Below the pieces are notes generated by a model. The model saw only the letters and a list, made by a program, of their open reading frames with translations, ran no database searches and was not told the origin of the DNA. Made by a program: the position numbers and the translations under genes. Below, in pieces: positions 1-7,470 of a DNA stretch of 64,000 bases. Source of the stretch: Amycolatopsis tucumanensis (GTDB lineage: Bacteria > Actinomycetota > Actinomycetes > Mycobacteriales > Pseudonocardiaceae); the NCBI RefSeq assembly GCF_021654135.1, contig NZ_JAKGSD010000007.1:148746-212745 (forward strand), written 5' to 3'. Each line of letters opens with the position of its first letter. Position 1 is the first letter of the stretch.

Positions 1-310
1 CGCCGCCGGCATGTCCGGCGGGATCGCCTACGTGCTGGACCTGTCGCCGCTGCGGGTGAACCCGGAGATGGTCGACGTGGACCCGCTGGACGACGAGGAC
101 GTCGAGTTCCTGCGGGACGCGGTCGAGGCGCACTTCGTGGAGACCGAGTCGCCGGTGGCGCGGGAACTGCTGGCCGACTGGGAGACCACGATCGCCCGGT
201 TCGCCAAGGTCATGCCCAAGGACTACAAGCGGGTCCTGGCCGCGCAGGCGGAAGCCGAGCGCGACGGCCGGGACGTGAACGAAGCCATCATGGAGGCCGC
301 ACATGGCTGA
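1..310 (+). CDS. gltB: glutamate synthase large subunit, C-terminal end (partial)
   Basis: This is the 3' end of a gene that starts before the window; the reading frame is open from the first base. GltB is the large subunit of NADPH-dependent glutamate synthase, which makes two glutamates from glutamine and 2-oxoglutarate. The visible 100 or so residues contain the AAGMSGGIAYVLD segment of the GltB C-terminal glycine-rich helix domain and a charged tail (ADWETTIARFAKVMPKDYKRVL) typical of actinobacterial GltB. The stop overlaps the gltD start by 8 bp, so the two subunits are translationally coupled. The catalytic domains lie outside the window. Confidence 0.93.
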   Translation, partial: AAGMSGGIAYVLDLSPLRVNPEMVDVDPLDDEDVEFLRDAVEAHFVETESPVARELLADWETTIARFAKVMPKDYKRVLAAQAEAERDGRDVNEAIMEAAHG

Positions 311-1754
311 CCCCAAGGGTTTTCTGACGACGCCGCGCGAGACGCCGAAGACCCGGCCGGTGCCGCTGCGGCTGCTCGACTGGCGCGAGGTGTACGAGGA
401 CTTCGCGTCGAACAAGCTGGAGAAGCAGGCCGGCCGCTGCATGGACTGCGGCATCCCGTTCTGCCACCAGGGCTGCCCGCTGGGCAACCTGATCCCGGAG
501 TGGAACACGCTGGTCTGGAGCGACGACTGGCGCGACGCGATCGAGCGGCTGCACGCCACGAACAACTTCCCGGAGTTCACCGGGACGCTGTGCCCCGCGC
601 CGTGCGAGACCGCGTGCGTGCTGGGGATCAACGACGACCCGGTGACGATCAAGCGGGTCGAGATCTCCATCGTGGACCGCGCGTGGGAGGAGGGCTGGAT
701 CACGCCGCAGCCCCCGAAGACGCGCACCGGCAAGAAGGTCGCGGTGGTCGGGTCCGGTCCGTCCGGTCTGGCGGCGGCGCAGCAGCTGACCCGCGCCGGG
801 CACGACGTGGTCGTGTTCGAGCGGGCCGACGCGATCGGCGGGCTGCTGCGGTACGGCATCCCCGAGTTCAAGATGGAGAAGCGCCGGCTGGACCGGCGGC
901 TGGACCAGATGCGGGCCGAGGGCACCGAGTTCCGGACCGGTGTGAACGTCGGGGTCGACATCACGGCGGAGGAGCTGCGGTCGTCCTACGACGCGGTGGT
1001 GCTGGCCGGTGGCGCGACCGCGTGGCGCGACCTGCCGGTCAAGGGCCGCGAGATCCCGGGCATCCACCAGGCGATGGAGTTCCTGCCGCTGGCGAACCGG
1101 GTGGCGTCGGGTGAGCTGGAGTCGTCGCCGATTTCGGCCGAGGGCAAGCACGTCGTGGTGATCGGCGGCGGTGACACCGGCGCGGACTGCGTCGGCACGT
1201 CGCACCGGCAGGGCGCGCTTTCGGTGACGCAGCTGGAGATCATGCCGCGACCGCCGGAGACTCGCTCGGAGGCGCACCCGTGGCCGATGTACCCGATGAT
1301 CTTCCGGGTGTCCTCGGCGCACGAGGAGGGCGGCGAGCGGCTGTACTCGGTGAGCACGCAGGAGTTCCTCGCCGACGAGGACGGGAACCTGCGGGCGCTG
1401 CGGCTGGTCGAGGTCCGCAACGAGGGCGGGAAGTTCGTCGAGGTCGAGGGCACCGAGCGGGAGCTGCCCGCGCAGCTGGTGCTGCTGGCGATGGGCTTCG
1501 TCGGCCCGCAGCGCGAAGGCCTGATCGAGCAGCTCGGCGTGGAGCTGGACGCGCGCGGCAACGTCGCGCGGGACGCGGATTTCCGCACCAGCGTGGAGAA
1601 CGTGTTCGTGGCCGGTGACATGGGCCGCGGGCAGTCGCTGATCGTGTGGGCGATCGCCGAGGGCCGCTCCGCCGCGGCCGGCGTGGACGCCTACCTGACC
1701 GGCCGGAACGTCCTGCCGGCGCCGATCGCGCCGACGGACCGGCCGATCGCCTAG
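303..1754 (+). CDS. gltD: glutamate synthase small subunit
   Basis: GltD (483 aa, usual length) is the NADPH-oxidising subunit that feeds electrons through FAD and 4Fe-4S clusters to GltB in the cytoplasm. The N-terminus has the cysteine pattern for the iron-sulphur clusters (CMDCGIPFCHQGCP, then LCPAPCETAC). An FAD-binding Rossmann motif (VVGSGPSGLAAAQ) lies near residue 148 and an NADPH-binding one (VVIGGGDTGADCVG) near residue 285. The C-terminal FVAGDMGRGQSLIVWAIAEGR segment contacts FAD in this family. It overlaps gltB by 8 bp and is followed by a strong hairpin. No irregularity seen. Confidence 0.97.
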   Translation: MADPKGFLTTPRETPKTRPVPLRLLDWREVYEDFASNKLEKQAGRCMDCGIPFCHQGCPLGNLIPEWNTLVWSDDWRDAIERLHATNNFPEFTGTLCPAPCETACVLGINDDPVTIKRVEISIVDRAWEEGWITPQPPKTRTGKKVAVVGSGPSGLAAAQQLTRAGHDVVVFERADAIGGLLRYGIPEFKMEKRRLDRRLDQMRAEGTEFRTGVNVGVDITAEELRSSYDAVVLAGGATAWRDLPVKGREIPGIHQAMEFLPLANRVASGELESSPISAEGKHVVVIGGGDTGADCVGTSHRQGALSVTQLEIMPRPPETRSEAHPWPMYPMIFRVSSAHEEGGERLYSVSTQEFLADEDGNLRALRLVEVRNEGGKFVEVEGTERELPAQLVLLAMGFVGPQREGLIEQLGVELDARGNVARDADFRTSVENVFVAGDMGRGQSLIVWAIAEGRSAAAGVDAYLTGRNVLPAPIAPTDRPIA

Positions 1755-1760
1755 TGCCCC

Positions 1761-1802
1761 GGGGCGGGCCGCCGCGGCAACGAAGCCGCGACGGCCCGCC
1801 CC
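1761..1802. terminator. long hairpin between convergent genes
   Basis: GGGGCGGGCCG (1761-1771) pairs with CGGCCCGCCCC (1792-1802), and an inner CGCGGC/GCCGCG stem closes on the loop AACGAA. It lies 6 bp after the gltD stop and 17 bp from the stop of the convergent NTF2-like gene, so it probably ends transcripts from both sides. There is no U-tract, as is usual in high-GC actinomycetes. Confidence 0.8.
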
Positions 1803-1819
1803 GAGCCCAACGCGCACCT

Positions 1820-2272
1820 TCAGGGTTCGAGGTCGACCACGCCCTTGCCGCTGGAGATCTCCAGCGGCACAGAGACCTGGTCGTGGGCGATCAACCAGGC
1901 GCCGTCGACCTTTCGCATGCCGTAGGTGACCCGGACCCACATCCCGTTCGCCGTCACCCCGCTCGGCAGCGTGCCGTGCAGGCGAGCGAAGGCATACCCG
2001 TACGCCACCTCGGCGCCCACGGTGAAGGTCAGGTCGCGAATCTCGTAGGTCAGGGTCTCGAAGAACCGGAACACCCGCGCCCAGTTCTCGAGTTTCGCCG
2101 CGATTCCGATGTGCTGGAGCGGCGGCTCGATGTCGAAGGACACGACGTCTTCGGTGTACAGGTGCCGCAGGGCCTCGATGTCCTTGGCCCGCAACGCTTC
2201 GGCCACCTTGCCGATCTGCTCGCGGATCTCGGCTTCATCGCGCTGGGCTCGGAACCCGTTGGCCGTAGTCAT
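1820..2272 (-). CDS. SnoaL-like / NTF2-fold protein
   Basis: A 150-aa protein of the cone-shaped NTF2/SnoaL fold. The N-terminal helix (AEIREQIGKVAEALRAKDIEAL) is followed by YTEDVVSFDIEPPLQHIG and a C-terminal β-sheet ending WLIAHDQVSVPLE, the usual pattern of small DUF4440/SnoaL proteins. Members are polyketide cyclases, isomerases or binding proteins, so the substrate cannot be named. The ATG is chosen because GAGGGG stands 8 nt before it; longer frames upstream are antisense shadow. The gene follows the FMN reductase by 11 bp and is probably in its operon. Confidence 0.85.
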   Translation of the reverse strand: MTTANGFRAQRDEAEIREQIGKVAEALRAKDIEALRHLYTEDVVSFDIEPPLQHIGIAAKLENWARVFRFFETLTYEIRDLTFTVGAEVAYGYAFARLHGTLPSGVTANGMWVRVTYGMRKVDGAWLIAHDQVSVPLEISSGKGVVDLEP

Positions 2273-2283
2273 GATTCGTCCCC

Positions 2284-2868
2284 TCAAGACTGGGCGGAAA
2301 CGGTTTCGGCGGTGGCCCGCAGGGGCGCCATGGCGGTGCTCCAGGCGATGAGCTGATCCAGGGTCTTGCCCAGGGTGGCGACGTGGTGGTCGCGTGGCGT
2401 GAAGGTGGTGTGGTTCTCGAAATCGGTGAGCACCGAGATCGCGACCTGGTAGCCGACGTCGGCCATGCCGAGCGTGCTGCAGACCGTCCGCAGCTGCACC
2501 ACCGCGCGGGCGCCGCCGTTGGCGCCGTAGGAGACGAAGCCGACCGCCTTGTCGGTCCATTCGGCGAAAGCGTGGTCGAGTGCGTTCTTCAGCACTCCGG
2601 GCATCCCGCCGTTGTACTCCGGGGTCACCACCACGAAGCCGTCGAACGGAGCGATCCGCTCGGCCCAAGCGCGGGTGTGGGCGTGGACCGACGGGCCGAA
2701 CATCGGCGGCATCGGCTCGTCCAGGTGCGGCAGCGGGTGGTCGCGCAGATCGATCAGTTCGAATTCGGCGTCGTCGCGCTGTGAGGCCGTGTCCAGGACC
2801 CACTGGGCGATCTGCGCGCCGTTGCGGTTGGGGCGGGTGCTGCCGAGGATGATGCCGATTCTGGTCAT
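2284..2868 (-). CDS. NADPH-dependent FMN reductase family protein
   Basis: A 194-aa flavodoxin-like oxidoreductase that reduces FMN or quinones with NAD(P)H. It has the phosphate-binding loop GSTRPNRNG at residues 8-16 and the flavin-contacting TPEYNGGMPGVLKNALD segment, both hallmarks of the NAD(P)H-dependent FMN/azobenzene reductase family. The second in-frame ATG (2868) is preferred over one 24 nt upstream because AGGAG lies about 10 nt before it and the fold starts at MTRIGIILGS. A second member of the family is at 56494-57060. It probably forms an operon with the NTF2-like gene. Confidence 0.9.
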   Translation of the reverse strand: MTRIGIILGSTRPNRNGAQIAQWVLDTASQRDDAEFELIDLRDHPLPHLDEPMPPMFGPSVHAHTRAWAERIAPFDGFVVVTPEYNGGMPGVLKNALDHAFAEWTDKAVGFVSYGANGGARAVVQLRTVCSTLGMADVGYQVAISVLTDFENHTTFTPRDHHVATLGKTLDQLIAWSTAMAPLRATAETVSAQS

Positions 2869-3017
2869 TTTCCGAAAACTCCTGTCGTGCATCGCGAGTG
2901 TGCTGATCTTCCGACGACGTGGCCGGCCGGAACGTCAGGCGGCCCGGTCAGGCGAGGTCGTCCGGGGAGCCAGGCGCGCAGGTTCACCGGGGACCGAGAT
3001 GAACCCGATCCCTGTGG

Positions 3018-3521
3018 TCATCGCGTTGCGGAATGGATGATTTCGGCTCGCATCCGCTCGTCCGGCGTCGCGATGTCCCACACCCGGACGGTGCCCTGCG
3101 CATCGCGGTAGGCGCCGGTGCCGCCGGTGATGGCCATGTCGAGCGGGCTCTCGCCGGTGACCCAGAGCGATTGCGCGGTCAGCGATCCCTGCTCGAGCCT
3201 CGCCGTGAGCACGCACTGCGTGGTGATCTTGGCGCCGTCGAGGTGGACGATCTGGCACGAACCCCCGCCTTGCCCCACCCTGCGGCCGTCCTCGAGCAGC
3301 CAGCCGGAATACACGTAGAGATCACCCACACTGGCGCCGGCCGGCGGCAGGTCGGGGGCCGCGTACTGGTCGTTCTCGACCGCGAGTTCCAGGATCTCGG
3401 TAGGCGCCGGCCGACTCGCCGTGCTGGTCTCCGCCCCGTAGGCGCTGAGCGCGCCGCCGGCCAGCAGCGCCCCCGCGACCACTACGACGAAGCTCTTCCG
3501 CAACGCTTTCCTCGGGTACAT
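3018..3521 (-). CDS. secreted allene oxide cyclase-like / dirigent-like barrel protein
   Basis: A 167-aa protein with an N-terminal signal peptide (RKALRKSF followed by a hydrophobic stretch and an AYGA cleavage-type site near residue 30). The mature part has the features of the allene-oxide-cyclase/dirigent β-barrel: a GDLYVYSGWLLEDGRRVGQGGGSCQ segment, a conserved cysteine pair, and the GGTGAYRDAQGTVRVWD motif near the end. Bacterial members are exported and of unknown substrate. GAGGAAG precedes the ATG. A probable LysR operator lies 85 bp upstream (3606-3619), so this gene is a likely target of the neighbouring regulator. Confidence 0.82.
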   Translation of the reverse strand: MYPRKALRKSFVVVVAGALLAGGALSAYGAETSTASRPAPTEILELAVENDQYAAPDLPPAGASVGDLYVYSGWLLEDGRRVGQGGGSCQIVHLDGAKITTQCVLTARLEQGSLTAQSLWVTGESPLDMAITGGTGAYRDAQGTVRVWDIATPDERMRAEIIHSATR

Positions 3522-3602
3522 GGTTTCTTCCTCGTCTCCGGATTTCGACCGAACAGCGAGAAAGTTATGACGCCGAGGACATCTTGACTAAGACCAATAT
3601 CG

Positions 3603-4511
3603 CTATGGCGTTATAGCCGCCGGGGTATGCGGCCCGCCGGACATCCAGTCCCAGCCGATGATCGTGTCGCGCAACCCGCGGGCGGCGGGCGAGAGGTGGT
3701 TGCCGGCGCCCCAGTAGAGGGTGAGCGTGCGGCGGCAGTCCGGGGCGTCGACGGCGATCCAGGCGGCCGAGTCGCTGGGGAACGAGCGTTTGGCGAGGTC
3801 GGGGACGAGGCCGACGCCGAGGCCCGCCTTGATGAGTTCCGCGATGGCGCCCAGCTCGTCGCCCTCGCAGACGATCTTCGGGGTGAGGTCGCGGGCCGCG
3901 AAGAGCCGATCGAGCAGCCGGCGATGCCAGTGCCCCTTGCCAGCGGCGATGAAGGGTTCGCCGGCGAGTTCTTCGATGGTCACCGAGGTCCGGCCCGCCA
4001 GCGGGTGATCGAGCGGAGTGGCCAGCCAGATGGCCTCGTCCAGCAGCGGGACGGCTTCCAGCCCTTCGGTGGCGATCGGCTGGGAGGCGGCGCAGAGGTC
4101 GACGTCGTGAGCCAGGAGGCGGCGGGCCATCTCCGCGGCGGGCGTCTGGCGGAGTTCGACTTCCACGCCGGGATGAGCCCGCTTGAAGGCCGTGAGCGGC
4201 CCGATGAAGGTGAGGAAGGTTTCCGAGGCCAGTCGCGCGGTGCCGAAGCTCCCGCTGGTGGCCTCGGCGACGGCCCGGCGCCCTGCTTCGAGCTCGCCGA
4301 GCGCGCGTTCGACGTAGTCGCGAAAGAGCCTTCCGGTGTCGTTCAGCCGAAGCCGCCCGGCCCGATCGAACAGGGGCGTGCGCAGCTCGCTCTCCAGGCG
4401 GGCGATGGTGCGGCTCAGTGACGGCTGGGCGACGCGCAGCTCGTCGGCCGCGTGGCTGAGGTGTTCCAGTCGCGCCACCACGAGGAATTGCCTGAGCGAG
4501 TTCAGGTCCAT
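3603..4511 (-). CDS. LysR-family transcriptional regulator
   Basis: A 302-aa LysR-type regulator. The N-terminal winged helix-turn-helix (MDLNSLRQFLVVARLEHLSHAADELRVAQPSLSRTIARLE) is canonical, and the rest is the two-lobed effector domain. The ATG at 4511 is used because the family begins right at the MDLNSLRQF helix; an ATG 24 nt upstream has no ribosome site. The gene is divergent from the DyP peroxidase and lies upstream of the AOC-like gene on the same strand. Two near-identical candidate operators, one on each side of the gene, suggest autoregulation plus control of the AOC-like gene and perhaps dyp. The ligand is unknown. Confidence 0.93.
   Translation of the reverse strand: MDLNSLRQFLVVARLEHLSHAADELRVAQPSLSRTIARLESELRTPLFDRAGRLRLNDTGRLFRDYVERALGELEAGRRAVAEATSGSFGTARLASETFLTFIGPLTAFKRAHPGVEVELRQTPAAEMARRLLAHDVDLCAASQPIATEGLEAVPLLDEAIWLATPLDHPLAGRTSVTIEELAGEPFIAAGKGHWHRRLLDRLFAARDLTPKIVCEGDELGAIAELIKAGLGVGLVPDLAKRSFPSDSAAWIAVDAPDCRRTLTLYWGAGNHLSPAARGLRDTIIGWDWMSGGPHTPAAITP
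3606..3619 (-). promoter_or_regulatory. candidate LysR operator upstream of the AOC-like gene
   Basis: On the minus strand this reads CGGCTATAACGCCA, matching 13 of 14 bases of the site at 4575-4588 in front of the LysR gene. The plus strand also shows GCTAT-N6-ATAGC (3602-3617). It starts one base into the LysR stop codon and lies about 85 bp upstream of the AOC-like start, a usual position for a LysR activator site. Confidence 0.6.
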
Positions 4512-4565
4512 CGCACGCCGTACCTTCCCGAGCATGACCGCATGTCAATACTGATCTCAGGCACG

Positions 4566-4588
4566 ATAGCCCTCCGGCTATAGCGCCA
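4566..4588 (+). promoter_or_regulatory. candidate LysR operator in the lysR-dyp intergenic region
   Basis: ATAGCC-CTCC-GGCTAT is a perfect inverted repeat (4566-4581), and the right part continues as CGGCTATAGCGCCA (4575-4588), repeated with one mismatch at 3606-3619 on the other strand. It sits 55-77 bp upstream of the LysR start and about 160 bp upstream of the dyp start. Confidence 0.6.
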
Positions 4589-4745
4589 CCGGTCCGTTCG
4601 CCCCCTGAGCCGATCGGGTGAAAACCCGGCCATTTCGTACTTGGCAGCCACTCAGCGCGACTTAGGGGCAGGTGACGGCGCCGCACACGACAGGGGCCTC
4701 GCGGCGCCGCCACCGTCACTGGGGTAAAGCCATGAGGGGGCGCAC

Positions 4746-6140
4746 ATGCCTGTCGACCTGTCCACCACACTGTCCTGGAAGTCCGCCACCGGCGAAGCGG
4801 CCACCATGCTCGACGAGCTGCAGCCGAACATCCTGAAGGCGCACGTCCGGGACCGCCTCACCGTGCTGTTCCTCGGCTTCGGCGACGACGCCGAGGCCCG
4901 CACCTTCCTGAACGGCCTGTCCGGGCTGATGAAGTCCGCGCGGACCCACCTGCGGGAGGTCGAGGCGCACAAGCTCACGAAGGCGGGCGGCACGCCCTAC
5001 CTGGGCGTCGGCCTGACCGCGCACGGCTACGCGACGCTCGGCGTCACCGCGCCTGCCGACCCGTCGTTCACCGCGGGCGCGAAGGCGGCGGTCGAGAAGC
5101 TCGCCGACCCGGCCGTCACCGAGTGGGAGGGCCACTACCAGCAGACGATCGACGCCGTGCTCCTCCTCGGCGACGCGACCGCCGGTCCGGTCCGCACCCT
5201 GCGCCGCCAGGTCGAGGCGCTGCGCCCGGCGTCGGTCACGGTGGTGGGCGAGGAGTCCGGGCTCGGGCTCGCCAACGCCAACGGCGACGGGATCGAGCAC
5301 TTCGGTTACGTCGACGGGCGCAGCCAGCCGCTGTTCCTCACCGAGGACGTCGACGCCGAGCGGGACACCACCGACGGCGTCAACGACTGGGACCCGTCGG
5401 CACCGCTGGAGCAGGTCCTCGTGCCCGACCCGGCCGCGCCGGACCCGACCGTCCACTTCGGAAGCTACTTCGTGTTCCGCAAGCTGGAGCAGAACGTCCG
5501 GCTGTTCAAGGAGGCCGAGCGCGACCTCGCGCACGACCTCGGGCTGCGCGGCGAGGACCGGGAGCGGGCAGGCGCGATGCTGGTCGGCCGGTTCGAGGAC
5601 GGCACGCCGCTGACCGTGCAGAGCGCGCCCGGCTCGCACCACCCGGTCGGCAACGACTTCAGCTACGACAGCGACAAGCTGGGCCAGAAGTGCCCGTTCC
5701 ACGCGCACATCCGCAAGACCAACCCGCGGGGTTCCGGCGGGGCGGAGGCGCCGGAGGAGGAGCGCAAGCACCTGATGGCCCGGCGCGGCCAGACCTACGG
5801 CCGCCGCCACGACGACCCGAACGCGGACCTGCCGCCGCGCCTGCGCCCGGCGAAGGACGTCGGCCTGCTGTTCATGGCCTTCAACTCGAACCTGGGCAAC
5901 CAGTTCGAGTTCACGCAGCAGATCTGGGCGAACAACCCCGCGTTCCCGTTCCCGCCGGACGGTTCACAGCCGGGTCTCGACCCGGTCATCGGGCAGGGCG
6001 CGCGGGCACCGCAGAAATACGCGCCGGAATGGGGCCACAACAACGTGGCCGAGGCGACCGATCCCATTCCGCAGGCGGTCACAATGAAGGGCGGCGAGTA
6101 TTTCTTCATGCCGTCACTTGCCTTCCTGCGGAGTCTGTGA
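4746..6140 (+). CDS. DyP-type heme peroxidase
   Basis: A 464-aa dye-decolorising peroxidase that uses H2O2 to oxidise phenolics, dyes or lignin-related compounds through a b-type heme. The family GxxDG motif is present as GYVDG at residues 187-191, with the distal Asp at 190. The proximal heme histidine lies in CPFHAHIRKTNPR (about residue 321), followed by the conserved Arg. The C-terminal FMAFNSNLGNQFEF segment lines the heme pocket. No Tat or Sec signal is visible and no encapsulin gene is nearby, so it is probably cytoplasmic. GAGGGGG stands just upstream of the ATG. It is divergent from the LysR gene. Confidence 0.95.
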   Translation: MPVDLSTTLSWKSATGEAATMLDELQPNILKAHVRDRLTVLFLGFGDDAEARTFLNGLSGLMKSARTHLREVEAHKLTKAGGTPYLGVGLTAHGYATLGVTAPADPSFTAGAKAAVEKLADPAVTEWEGHYQQTIDAVLLLGDATAGPVRTLRRQVEALRPASVTVVGEESGLGLANANGDGIEHFGYVDGRSQPLFLTEDVDAERDTTDGVNDWDPSAPLEQVLVPDPAAPDPTVHFGSYFVFRKLEQNVRLFKEAERDLAHDLGLRGEDRERAGAMLVGRFEDGTPLTVQSAPGSHHPVGNDFSYDSDKLGQKCPFHAHIRKTNPRGSGGAEAPEEERKHLMARRGQTYGRRHDDPNADLPPRLRPAKDVGLLFMAFNSNLGNQFEFTQQIWANNPAFPFPPDGSQPGLDPVIGQGARAPQKYAPEWGHNNVAEATDPIPQAVTMKGGEYFFMPSLAFLRSL

Positions 6141-6151
6141 GTGAAATTCCG

Positions 6152-6182
6152 ACAGTTCGCCGGATTTCCTCCGGCGGGCTGT
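6152..6182. terminator. hairpin after the DyP gene
   Basis: ACAG/CTGT and CGCCGGA/TCCGGCG pair around the loop TTTCC, starting 12 nt past the dyp stop and ending before the DeoR gene. Confidence 0.65.
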
Positions 6183-6230
6183 TGCCGTGATCGGGTTTCC
6201 AAGGCGCGCGCGAGGCGGTATTACTGATGC

Positions 6231-7016
6231 GTGGACAGGCATGAGCGGCTGAACACGCTGCTCGAAATGATCGGCGAGCAGGGCCGGGTCGAGGTGGACC
6301 AGGCGGCGGCGAAACTGAACGTCTCCCCTGCCACGATCCGGCGCGACCTCGATCATTTGGCAGGCCGCCAATTGCTCACCAGAGCCCGGGGCGGCGCCGT
6401 GGCCGGCAACGTCGCCTACAACCTCCCCGGCCGCAACCACGCCGACCGGCACGCGGTGGAAAAGCGCCGCATCGCCGAGGCCGCGGCCCGGCTGGTGAAT
6501 CGCGGAATGGTGATCGGGTTCAACGGGGGCACCACCACGACCGAGGTCAGCAGGGCGATCGCCAGCCGTCCGGATTTCAACGACCGCGGCAGTTCCCCGG
6601 CGCTGACCGTGGTGACGAACGCGGTGAACATCGCGCACGAGCTGACCGTGCGGCAGAGCATCCGGCTGGTCAGCACCGGCGGGGTGGCGCGGCCGCAGTC
6701 GTTCGAGCTGACCGGGCACCTGGCGGGGATGGTGCTGGAGGAGGTCAGCCTCGACCTGGCGTTCATCGGCGTGGACGCCGTCGACCCGCTGCGGGGAGCC
6801 TACGCGCACCACGAATCCGAGGCGGCGATCAACAAGCTGCTGGCGCACCGCGCGAAGAAGGTCGTGGTGGTGACCGACAGCTCGAAACTGGGAGCCTACG
6901 CATTCGCCCGCATCTGCCCGACGCTCGACATCGACCTGCTGATCACCGATTCAGCCGCCGAGCCGAGCCTGGTGTCGGCCTTCGAACTCGAAGGCGTGCG
7001 GGTGACGCTCGTCTGA
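6231..7016 (+). CDS. DeoR/GlpR-family transcriptional regulator
   Basis: A 261-aa DeoR-type repressor. The N-terminal helix-turn-helix (RLNTLLEMIGEQGRVEVDQAAAKLNVSPATIRRDLDHLAGRQLL) is characteristic. The C-terminal sugar-isomerase-like sensor domain carries GFNGGTTTTEV, a phosphate-binding loop, and the LAFIGVDAVD and VVVTDSSKLG motifs. Such proteins usually respond to phosphorylated sugars. The GTG start is taken because the HTH begins at once; the ribosome site is weak. It stands alone, with no sugar catabolic genes beside it, so its target is unknown. Confidence 0.92.
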   Translation: MDRHERLNTLLEMIGEQGRVEVDQAAAKLNVSPATIRRDLDHLAGRQLLTRARGGAVAGNVAYNLPGRNHADRHAVEKRRIAEAAARLVNRGMVIGFNGGTTTTEVSRAIASRPDFNDRGSSPALTVVTNAVNIAHELTVRQSIRLVSTGGVARPQSFELTGHLAGMVLEEVSLDLAFIGVDAVDPLRGAYAHHESEAAINKLLAHRAKKVVVVTDSSKLGAYAFARICPTLDIDLLITDSAAEPSLVSAFELEGVRVTLV

Positions 7017-7067
7017 GCTGAAACCGGCCCGCGCTCAGCCCACAACGGCACCACCCGGCAGGCCGTG

Positions 7068-7470
7068 TCACGGTCAGCCGCAGCCAGCGCTCGACCACAT
7101 CCGCCCAGCCCAACCGCGGCGCCAGCCCCGCAGGCGAGCGCCACGCTCACCCCACTCCGGGCAACCCCTCCGGCGCACCACGCTCACCCCGCGCCGGGCA
7201 GCCCGCCCGGCAGACCGCGCCCCGGTCAACCGCAGCCGCTCAACCACATCCCCGGCCCAACCCAGCGCCAGCACCCGCAGGCGAACCCCACACTCAGCCC
7301 ACACCAGGCAACCCCTCCGGCGCACTCGCTCACCCCGCGCCGGGCAGCCCGCGCCCCGGTCAACCACAGCCGCCCAACCACATCTCCGGCCTAACCCAGC
7401 GCCAGCCCCCAAAGGCGAGCCCCACACTCAGCCCACACCAGGCAACCCCTCCGGCGCACCACGCTCAATC
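7068..7470. repeat. three imperfect tandem copies (about 140 bp) including the cobQ 3' end
   Basis: The anchor GCAACCCCTCCGGCGCA recurs at 7161, 7308 and 7442, periods 147 and 134 bp. The last copy contains the end of cobQ. The copy at 7286-7324 is identical over 39 bp to the cobQ tail at 7420-7458, including the stop codon. Apart from these repeats, 7017-7427 holds no convincing gene; frames on both strands there are repeat-derived and Pro/Arg/Gly-rich. Confidence 0.85.

Noticed and set aside
7074..7427. 117-codon minus-strand frame downstream of cobQ
   Set aside because: Made of the tandem repeats; Gly/Arg/Trp-rich, no ribosome site, and contains several translated copies of non-coding tail.
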